Of a stretch of 62,000 nt of DNA, positions 11,916 through 23,300 are shown piece after piece. Numbering within the stretch: the first letter of the stretch is position 1; every line of letters begins with the position of its first letter. The position numbers and the translations under genes were made by a program. Under the pieces are notes generated by a model that did not search any database, was not told the DNA's origin, and saw nothing but the letters and a program-made list of their open reading frames with translations. Origin of the DNA: Owenia fusiformis (taxonomy: Eukaryota > Annelida > Polychaeta > Sabellida > Oweniidae). The stretch is taken from contig CAIIXF020000001.1 in the NCBI GenBank assembly GCA_903813345.2, positions 8,903,598-8,965,597 of the forward strand, read 5' to 3'.

Positions 11916-14900
11916 TAGACTGCGGACTATTCTGTAGAAGTGCTCTAGAAATGGATCTCGCTTTTCATGGAAGGTCACAAATTCCAACATATTTCAAACA
12001 ATTTGTATGATTATAATAGACACTTTCTGGGTAGTTGGACTTTATGTAGGGGTGGCAGAAGGCCCTCAGGCCAATTTATACCCCTACCCCAACAAAACCT
12101 TGGGGGTACTTTAATACCACCCAATAAAAATAATACTAATGCATATCAGATATTCATCGTTTTATAGTGGGTAGGGCATGCCATGGTTAGTCAGTGCCAG
12201 AAATTTCCAATCTCTGACTTATATGGTTACCATGAAAACAGTATTTATATCTCACAATCTTCTCAATTTGACCCCGTCCCAAATGTGTCCTTAAGTTCTC
12301 AAAGTGAAATATTTGCAAATCTGTTTGGATTTTGTGGCTGCAACTTTGTCAAAAGTTGAATTAATATGTATGTATTCACACTAAAGCACTAAAAACTTGA
12401 TATAATGATCTCATAAATTAATAATATTTATCAAATGTAGTCACACACAACTGCTTTTAGGGAAAAGTGGGCGTGGCACTTTTTGGTACTTGTGTAATTG
12501 TTGCAGCATTAAATGAAAAATACTTATTACACTAACAACAATTGACATTTAATTAGCATCTACTAACATTGTGTAACATTGTAGTATGTTCATTATCATT
12601 ATAAGATACTTTAAATATTTTATATAAGTGTTATCATGACCCTTCCCTATCATAGGTCATTAATGGTCAAATTAACTTTTAAGTCCTAGAGGTCCTTAGT
12701 CTTTTTAGCTTGTCAAAGTCGTATTCATTGACTTGAAGCTAGAATATAAATAGTCTCATTGATCAAGAGCTATGAGTTAAAATTGATTAATACATTTGTC
12801 AGGGTTAGAGCCATTTTATGCAATTGAAAAGTAATGGACCGACACTGATCAGTACCAAGTGAAGGTAACGGCCGTAACCTTCGCATCTAAGATGGCGGAC
12901 AGTAATTGTCGATTTTGATATTTTTAATTTTCATTGAATTAAACTACTTTAGAGTTGATGTTATGCTTTGACATTTGCACCAAATCAGGCTTAAATGACA
13001 TTGGAACCATAGATGTAGTAAACATGAATAAACGATATGTGAAATGTTATGCCCTGCCTTAATACATAACTAAGATTTTCTCGGATAAATGGTGTCTTAC
13101 AATTGACTAACTGATTCTATTATCAACATCAGGTAATGCATGATCTATCCAATGGATTAACGAAAATACTTGATTCCAATATGGCAAAATAAATTATTCC
13201 ATGTATGAATTGCATAGTGCATCATTTTGCAGATATTCCATAATGCATTCATTGACTCATGGTCAACAAGGTACGGGTAAAACTCCTTTTAGTATTTCAC
13301 AAAATAATGAAATATAAACAATTTACACATTTCTGAAATGCTGTACCTTTAGTGATTCCTTCGACCTGGAAAGTGGTTTGTTATGTTAAAACTTAAAATA
13401 ATATCTAAACAAATCTGTTTAGTGTATAAAAACAATAAAAGTTAATATGTTTAATATCAACTATTATTAGACATATGAATATAACCTAAAATAAGAAATC
13501 TTGTTCTCGTATTCCATTTTAAAATTGGTTCAATGATTTTGGCACAGTAGAAATGATGGTCATGATTAAATATTATATGTAATATGCCCTGATGCTGTAA
13601 CATCAATGGTCCTTTATAATCAGGTATGACTGAAATACTGGACAAGATCTTATAAGGTTACAGTTTCCATATAACGTATGTTCCATATTACTACCCCAAA
13701 TCTCCATTGTGTAAGTTTATGAGTCATTATCCCTCATAGTTTATTATGGCAAATGCCTATCCTTGTCTAGAATATGTCATTTTATCAATTTTATAAACAA
13801 GTATACAATTACACGCCCCCCCCCCCTCCCACACCAAAACTCCATTTTCTTTATCAAATCTTTCTACCTCTATCTGTTATGATTCTCTGTCAGACTTCCC
13901 CAATTTTCCATACTGTCAAGTAAACATCTAAATAGGATAGTTCTAGCTATTGCTGTTGTTTTGAAATGTTGACTTTTCTTGGGGAAATATTGTTTCAATT
14001 CTGACAGAAGTTTTTAGCCAATATCATTCAATTTATCAATATCCAAACGCAGGGTTTCAGAAAGTATGCATTTTGTTTGTGCCTGTATTTTCATCATGTG
14101 TACTTATTAAGACAGCTATATTTAAACGTAAATACATTAAAACATGATACATATAATCTTTTGACAATTTCTTCAGTAAAGTGGCCATTTTGAGAAATGA
14201 TATATAGCTTGTACCTTTGTTTGATGCTCAACAAGATGTTCGACTGGATTTGCCTTTGTCTAATTCATATATATACCAAATACGAGAATCAGAATCTTAT
14301 TCTACAAAACGGGTGTTTATGGAAGTAGCACTAATTATTGCATCATTGCTATAAATCGTGTGATTTGATTGGCTAATTCAGAACCATGTGACTAAAAATA
14401 CCAGCGTATTTCACAGCTCACTGAATTATTTCCATATTTAAAAGACGTATTGTCCAGCGTATTGCCCGCCTGGGGATTCTGACAACTGCACTTTCAATGA
14501 TTTTTGCAACATGTATTACCATCGCCCTACGGGCTGCGGGCAATACATATTATATATTGCAAAAATCATTGAAAGATGAACAGGTATTGCCCTCCATAGA
14601 ATGAAATATTTGCTTAACATTTCTTACTGTTTCGGGCTTAATATCAATTTTGTTATAAACTGAACAAAGCGGCACCTTTAACATGCAGCTAATTCTCCCA
14701 TCTAACCAAGAGAGCCTCTTTTAAAATATCGAAATTTAAAAATTGCCTCTGATTCAATTTGTTCAATCAAATCTAAAATGGTAATACCTTTTTACTGCTT
14801 CGAACTTCCTTATATTTTATACCATTGGGGTAGGATGTTTGTCTCTTTCAATTAATGCTTTCACCAGAAACATGGATATCACTAATTTTGATTCATATTT

Positions 14901-16414
14901 AAAATGGTGTGCATGAATAGACCTGTGTATTTTATACCAAATAGAGACACTTCCCTGAAGAGTTCTAAATCTCTATATGTTAACAACCTCGTTGACTTTG
15001 CTTCCATATTTCCTGTGAAGCCGTGGAACAGTTCTCTTGTTCTTCACAATTTTCCATTTTAATGTAACTCAATGAATAAGGCCAATTCATATCACTGGCT
15101 TCCCTAGGTCATTTGAATTCCTTGCAATTTTTAAATCAGCAATAAAGAATAATGGGTTAAATTATCAAATAATGAAAAAGTTGCAAATTATGAGATTTGT
15201 TATATAGCTTCGAAATCTTGCTGAAGTGTAGTTTAACTATAGGTTACCAGGCTAAATTCTCATTGAGATAATTTTAAAGAATCTTAAACATTGACTTATT
15301 GTTTCAGTGGTCCTATTAAAGTTCATGTGTACACAATCTGAACAACATCCAGTTTCAAACACTTCTGATTATCATCAAGTTTCAAACACAATCTGAACAT
15401 CATCAAATTCAATGCAAATGCAGTTTTACTTTAATCCAACAGAACGAATATGGTAAATCAATAGACTAAGTGACACATGTCAAGTCAATGGTAAATACTT
15501 GTATCTAGCCCAACTAGCACAAGTGCTGCCATCTACCGACTAGTATCAATCCATCTATCCATATACATAGCACCTAATGAGGTCACGACTTCAAGTAAAG
15601 CTTTTTCCCTTGTCTATGGTAAAAAATAAGTTAAACAGAAAAGTTAGTTTGACACCATTGGTGATGCCCACCTTGTATGGTATAGGGATAAAAGGAAAGT
15701 TCATGATAACACTTACATAAAATAATTTAATTATCTAATAATGATAATGAACATATTACAATGTTACACAATGTTAGTAAATGATAATTAAATGTCAATT
15801 ATTGTTAGTGTAATATGTATTTTTTGCTTAATGCTGCAACAATTACACAAGTTCCAAAAAGTGCCACGCCCACTTTTCCCTAAAAGTAGTTGTGTGTGAC
15901 TATATTTGATAGATATTATTGATTTATTGGAGCATTATATCAACTTTTTAGTGCTTTAGTGTGAATATATACATATTTATACAACTTTTGACAAAGTTGC
16001 AGCCACAAAATCCAAACAAATTTGCAAATATTTCACTTTGAGGGCTAAGGGACATATTTTGGAGGAGGTCAAATTGAGAAGATTTTGAGATATAAATACT
16101 GTTTCCATGGTAACCATATAAGTTAGAGATTGGACATTTCTGGCACTGACTAACCATGGTATGCTCTGCCTACTATAAAACTATGAATATATGACATGCA
16201 TTAGTATTCTTTTTATAAGGTGGTATTAAAGTACCCCCAAGGTTTTCTTAGGGTGGGGGTATGAATTGGCCTGAGGGCCGTCTGCCACCCCTACATGAAG
16301 TCCAACTACCCAGAAAGTGCCTAGCATAATCATACAGACTGTTTGAAATATGTTGGAATGTGTGACCTTCCATGAAAAATGGAAGTTGCAATTATCAGAG
16401 TAGTCCACAGTCTA
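11916..16414. mobile_element. 4.5-kb giant inverted-repeat (foldback) element
   Basis: Bases 11916-12660 and 15680-16414 are inverted copies of each other. Shared landmarks in order include TTCATGGAAGGTCACA, GGGTAGTTGGACTT, GGCCTGAGGGCC (complement on the other arm), the block around AGTGCCACGCCCACTTTTCC, and AAGTGTTATCATGA. The arms are about 740 bp and diverged by substitutions and small indels. The 3-kb spacer is AT-rich with no ORF above about 62 codons; it contains a smaller inverted pair at 14460-14595 (TTTCAATGATTTTTGCAA and its complement). No protein-coding gene is seen. The two minus-strand ORFs in the right arm (15948-16157, 16226-16408) are not conserved as open frames in the left arm. 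A TIR transposon is the simplest reading; an inverted segmental duplication is possible. Confidence 0.7.
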
Positions 16415-17392
16415 CTATTTAATTCTAGACAAACACATTTCGATCAACTAAACATGCTACTATTCAAGAAAGTACAAATGGCATCTTTTTGACTTGTATT
16501 TATTACAGTCCGAGATCCAGAAGATCTTTCCTGACGAAAAGCCCACATTATGAAACACCTTGTACGTTTACCTATAAGTATAAATATACGTTATAACACT
16601 GTGTTATAAGTTGTACTTTCACTAGGTGCGAAATCTCTCTAATATAACATAACATATATCTTTTTGTCGATAAACTGGAAGTAATGTTTTTGAGTCGAGA
16701 GATGAGTGATAATGCTTAGTTACAATGTTTTCACCCAGAGACTAAATGACTTCATATTTATTCATGATACCATATTGATAACATGCCGCTGTATTGTGTC
16801 ATTGCGAATTCTCTTGAAGATCTATACACCTTCAGAAGAAAATAAACTTAAGAATGTGTTAACATCAATGATACATCTTGAGTTATCAATTTCATTCAAA
16901 CACGAGAATACATAGTTGTCGATTTTGGAGGTCGACACTTTTCAGATTGATTTATATAAATGTAACAAATATTTGTTCAAACAGTTCTTCACCATATACT
17001 AAAAATAAATCCGAAAAGTTAATCTTTAAACCTTGAAACACTGATTTAAGATTTTTATTATCTATTAAGTAGCTTCTAGAGCTCTGTACCTGAATTAATC
17101 AGTTATTCCACAATTTGACATGGATTAAAAAAATATGCGAATGACGCTATATTGTATCTGTACTATAAAGCAAAAAGAAGTCAGTTTTCAAAACTGATAT
17201 TCAGCAAAGCACGATACATGTAGATGTCGATATATACAACTTGTATATGTCTAAGTGCCACGTAGTTTGTCGGACTATCAATATTAGCGAAATATAGAGG
17301 TACAGTTCCAAAGAGGAAAAAATATTAGGCGAGGTATCGTACTTCCGTTACATTGAACTTCCAATTTGAATTTGCAAGATCCTGATATAACC
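16415..17392. other. Upstream region of the ankyrin-protease gene
   Basis: There is no ORF of interest. Bases 16590-16645 match 8160-8210 in inverted orientation. The promoter and leader of the gene starting at 17393 should lie here, but I cannot point to a TATA box or initiator with confidence. Confidence 0.35.
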
Positions 17393-20300
17393 ATGGCTTC
17401 AGATCAAAAGGGACTTGAACGAGATATAAAAGATGTGTTAAAAAGATGCGATGGAAGTGAATTGAAAAGATTCCTTCATAATTCATCAACCCAACCAAAG
17501 TGTCCAAAGGACATCATAGTATGGGCATTTAGGAACAATGTCAGGTTGACCAGAAAAATCATTCAAATCTTAGTGGAATATGGAACAGATGTCAACGCCA
17601 AATACGAAAGGTCTGATATGTTCTCACCAGATGATGGAAAGACTTCATTGATGTATGCTGTAGAGAAGAAGAATGTGGAATGTTGTCGCGCTTTAATAGA
17701 TCATGGTGCTGACGTTAATGCCAGTGACGAGGATGGGAAGACTTCATTGATGTATGCTGTAGAGAAGGAGAATGTGGAATGTTGTCGTGCATTGATAGAT
17801 CATGGTGCTGACGTTAATGCCAGTGACGAGGATGGGAAGACTTCATTGATGTTTGCTGTAGAGAAGGAGAATGTGGAATGTTGTCGCGCTCTGATAGATC
17901 ATGATGCGGACGTTAATGCCAGTTACAGATATGGGAAGACTGCATTGGTGCATGCTGGAGAGAAGGAGAATGTGGAATGTTGTCGCGCTCTGATAGATCA
18001 TGGTGCTGACGTTAATGCCAGTGACATGTATGAGAAGACTGCATTGATGTATGCTGTAGAGAAGGAGAATGTGGAATGTTGTCGGGCTCTGATAGATCAT
18101 GGCGCTGACGTTAATGCCTGTGACAGATATGGGAAGACTGCATTGATGTATGCTGTGGAGAAGGAGAATGTGGAATGTTGTCGCGCTCTGATAGATCATG
18201 GTGCTGGCGTTAATGCCAGTGATATGTATGAGAAGACTGCATTAATGTATGCTGTAGAGAAGGAGAATGTGGAATGTTGTCGGGCTCTGATAGATCATGG
18301 TGCTGACGTTAATGCCAGTGACAGATATGGGAAAACTGCATTGATGTATGCTGTTGAGAGAGAGAATGTGGAATGTTGTCGCGCTCTGATGGATCATGGT
18401 GCTGACGTTAATGCCAGTGACATGTATAAGAATACTGCATTGATATATGCTGTAGAGAAGGAGAATGTGGAATGTTGCCGCACTCTGGTGGATCATGGTG
18501 CTGACGTTAATGTCAGTGACATTTATGGGAAGACTGCATTGATGCATGCTGTACAGAAGGAGAATGTGGAATGTTGTCGGGTTCTGATAGATCATGGTGC
18601 AGACGTTAATGCCAATTACATGTATGGGATGACTGCATTGCTGCATGCTGTAGAGAAGGAGAATGTGGAGTGTTGTCGGGCTCTGATAGATCATGGTGCG
18701 GACGTTAATGCCAGTTACATGTATGGGGAGACTGCATTGATGCATGCTGTAGCGAACGAGAATGTGGAATGTTGTCGGGCTCTGATAGATCATGGTGCTG
18801 ACGTTAATGCCAGTGACAGATATGGGAAAACTGCATTGATGCATGCTGTAGAGAACGAGAATGTGGAATGTTGTCAAGCTCTTATAGATCATGGTGCGAA
18901 GGTTAATACCAGTGACAAGGATGGGATGACTGCATTGATATATGCTGTAGAGAATGAGAATGTGGAGTGTTGTCGGGCTCTGCTGAGTCATGATGCGGAC
19001 GTTAATGCCAGTTACAGATATGGGAAGACTGCATTGATGTATGCTGTAGAGAAGGAGAATGTGGAATGTTGTCGCGCTCTGATGGATCATGGTACTGACG
19101 TTAATGCCAGTGACATGTATGAGGAGACTGCATTGATGTATGCTGTAGAGAAGGAGAATGTGGAATGTTGTCGCGCCCTGATAGATCATGGTGCTAGCGT
19201 GAATTCCAGTGATATGTATACGAAGACTGCATTGATGTTAGCTGTAGAGAAGGAGAATGTGGAATGTTGTCGTACTCTGATGGATCATGGTGATGACGTT
19301 AATGCCAGTGACAAATATGGGAATACTGCATTGGTGCATGCTGTAGAGAAGGAGAATGTGGAATGTTGTCGCGCTCTGATGGATCATGGTGCGGACGTTA
19401 ATGCCAGTGACATATATGGGAATACTGCATTGGTGCATGCTGTAGAGAAGGAGAATGTGGAATGTTGTCGCGCTCTGATGGATCATGGTGCGGACATTAA
19501 TGCCAGTTACAGCTATGGAAAGACTGCATTGATGTATGCTGTAGAGAAGGAGAATGTGGCATGTTGTCGTGCTCTGATAGATCATGGTTCGGACGTTAAT
19601 GTCAGTGACGAGAATAGGAAGACTGCATTGATGTATGCTGTAGAGAAGGAGAATGTGGAATGTTGTCGCGTTCTGATGGATCATGGTGCGAACGTTAATG
19701 ACAGTGACATGTATGGGATGACTGCATTGATGCAAGCTGTAGAGAAGGAGAATGTGGAGTGTTGTCGTGCTCTGATAGATCATGGTGCGGACGTCAATGC
19801 CAGTGACAAGAATGGAAAGACTTCATTGATGTATGCCATAGAAAATGACTGTGTGGAATGTTGGCGGTTTTTGATAGATCATAATGCTGATCAAGGTGGT
19901 AATCTACTGCTTTATCCAATAGCAAACACAACTGGAAATTACATAGAACTTTACTACAGCCTAACCATATTAGCTGGCATGGTTGACAAAAGTTACAAAA
20001 CTCTGTTTCAGATAAATCAAAATGCAAATATAGATCAACAATACGCAGCTAGAAAGCAATTGGATAATTTCTATAAGAATTCAAAACTCTCTCTACGTCG
20101 AAGAGCAAGGCATTCTGTCAAACTTATTCGAAATAAATACGGTTACAAAAATATTATCGACGATTTAGTTGACAGTGGGTACCTACCATCAAAGATGAAA
20201 CCCTTTATGCTATTTGAGGAAGACATCAAGGAGATAAAGACCATTCTTACAGAGCTACATAACTGTCATATCAAGGAATCCGAAGCCATTACTGCTTCAG

Positions 20301-23300
20301 GTATGTTGCTCCATATATTATTATGTGCTTTATTATACTTGTACCCCACATTTGGGCAAAGTGTACAGCTTAAACAGAAAAAATGAAAAAGCTTAACTAA
20401 TTATCTATATATTATATTAACTAATCAAAGGGTGCTTGATCATTGCAAGATTTTATTGGATGTATTTCGTGTTTTTTTTTCTCTCGATAAAAATATTAAA
20501 TAGAAACATTAATTTATGTTTCACGTTATTCATGTTTTCTAAATTTTGACAGTGTTTTTTTTTATTTTATCCATGTAACTTGACCGAACATCTTTAACTT
20601 ATTGCATTCTAATAGGAAATGGCATTCTGAACCGGTTTTCTTGTTACACATTAAACATTTTCTTTCTTCAATAGGGGTAATTGGTTTTGTGTAACGACCT
20701 GTTTCGATTTCTAATTTATGTGCGCTAATTCTTAGCTTTGTCAAGTTATTTCTGTCTATTTCATTTTTGATTAAATCCGAGTAGGGTTCCTTGTTCCATT
20801 TTGCTTTTATTATCTTATAAAACCTCAATTTACCATTATTTGATTTTATTTCAAATTGTATGTATCTATTTTCCAGTAATTTCTTAATTTCTCTTGGTTT
20901 TAAGTTTAAATAGTTTGGTGAAGTACCATTGTAAATATATTTAAGTACATCATTGATGTGCGAGAGCCATGATTGTTTATTCATATCTGTCAGATGTTTA
21001 TTTACCTTCATAAGAACATTTTATTTACCTTTATAAGAACATTTCGTCAAAAAGGAAATCACATAAGCACACCGGAATAGCCTGACAACGGTAAAGTCAG
21101 ATACCGTTGTCACAAATGGCGGACATAACTGTCGCTTTAACTCTCCAATCACTTGGTCCTCGTTTCATGGGACTTTATTGTCGCTAATTCTGTGCATGTA
21201 TTAAGCTCTTGTGATATGAAATCCCAACTTCGATCAAATTGTGGAGTGAATCGCCACAATATAGCGTCTTCGATATCGTCAATGACAACGGAATCTGAAT
21301 TTACCATATGCTGTTGTCTTGTAAAATTTCTCAAATTTAGATTGCGATATACCAAATTTCCTGAAAAATCAAAACCTTTATTTTACTGATATTCATTGAT
21401 CTTTCATGTAATATCACTTTCGGAAAATCGCTTTAAATTAATATCTGATAGTGAAAGATGACACTGGATAATCTGCATTATTCACTCGTACATTCAGAGC
21501 TATATTTTCTGTGGCACACAATAAGCTTACGTAAATTGGTTTATGCAATGATAAACTCCTTAGTGCTAATATATAGGCTAACCAAATGCCTGCAGGGGGA
21601 GGGGTCAAACAAACTAGAGTAAAATTCTGACATACAAAAAATGATTTATGGAACATCTCTTAAATTGTTGACCTACTTCTTTCAAAACAATACTTTTTTG
21701 ATACTACCACATTAATATGTATTAAAGATGTAATATAAAGTTTGTAAAATCCTGACATATTCTACTTTAAACCATTCATTTTACCAATGATGATCGTTAG
21801 ATATTTGGATGAACGCCATAATTTCAAACATATTGGGACCTTTCAGTTTTGAGTTAACAGCAATATATTGTTTTCATATTTAGAACGTGAGACACGAGAA
21901 ATGCAAGAGAAAAGTATCAAAAATAGTGAACCAAAACAAAGAAGTGAGCATCATACAAAAATGGAGGCTTTTGAAATTCAAACAAATGATACTCCGAGCG
22001 AGGAACGTACAAGAGCAAACAAGAAGCTGACAAATGAGGGTATTGGATCTGCAACCAAAAGAGATGAATGTCAAGCAGATGAGGACGGGAAATTAACAAA
22101 ACTGAGAAAAACAGAAACTGATGGCCACATGATTTCTCAAACCACCGACAAATCTACAAAAGATCTACGAAAAGAGATGGTTGATTTGCCAGTTGATTCC
22201 TCTCCTCGTCAAGGAAATCCTACGGATAAGAAACCTTATGACGAACTACTTCCGTGTGCAGAAAAATTACTGAGGAAGTATGTTTAATATGCTTTTTCCT
22301 CCAATAATTTTAGCATTTGTAATTTTCAGAACTATTTCAAACTCCATCAAGTAGGATAATAAAATCAAACATTCTTAGAATAACAAAAATTTTAATACCG
22401 CATGTTGCTATTAACATACGGGTGAAACATATGGATACAAATCGACCTCATTCTTTATGTAAATAATGAAAATAACAGTTTCCTCCGATGAAAGTTCATC
22501 GATTTTGCTATAAAGACACAACGTCAAGGGTTTAGATAATATATGATTGAAACTTTTACGAATCAAAATAAAAATTGGGAAGTATATATAATTATCCAGA
22601 GAAGGGTGGAAATAATTATTCCACCCTTATGTTATTGTGATTAATTTATAGATAAAATGAATTTTTATAGGATTCCAGTGGTGAAGGGCTATGGAATGCG
22701 GGAAGATGGCTACTTCACAATTCACATCGTTGATGGTTATGTGAAGAAAACATCACGCTACATCAAAAAGCATATACCTGGGTACAAATTCAATTTTGTG
22801 CCATGGATGAAAGGGGAGCGTATTCACTTGCTCGGATGTACTGGGGCATCACTCAAAAGTAGGGTGATAGATAGAGCGGAGTTCGATTCGATTGGAACTC
22901 TCGGTGGACTTGTTGCAACTAATACAGTAAATGGTGTCGAACATGTGTATGCTGCAACAGCCAATCACGTTGTAGACATTAATATTCTTGAAGAGGATCA
23001 AAACCAAAATACCAAAACCGAACAAAACAAAATAGAATTCATGACTTGGTCGAAAGATGATGAGTCTGATATACGTTCAATAGGTACTGAAGTTCCATAC
23101 AATATACCACTAAAGTTGGAGGAGCGTGAAAGTGAGGACGAATGGGTTATTTTCAAAGACAGTACTGACGATGACAACGACGCCGTATCTGAAGACAGTC
23201 TTGAAGATGGCTTTACCGACGATAGTGATACTACTGATGATGAAAATGCGAAAGATTGTGTATCAGCACAATATGATATTGCACTTGTATTAATAGATGA

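Noticed and set aside
17366-17392. Upstream TTG start giving nine extra residues
   Set aside because: A non-AUG start is unlikely in an animal gene when ACCATGG stands at 17390-17396.
17843-19783. Three long minus-strand ORFs (118, 315 and 181 codons) rich in Ile-His-Gln-Cys-Ser
   Set aside because: They are the antisense of the 99-bp ankyrin array; a repeat length divisible by three keeps an antisense frame open. The sense frame matches a known fold.
20301-20386. Read-through end of ankyrin exon 1 (hydrophobic MLLHILLCALLYLYPTF then stop)
   Set aside because: It follows a good donor (TTCAG/GTATGT), and splicing to 21884 is in phase. It remains possible as a retained-intron isoform with its own hydrophobic end, but I do not call it the main product.
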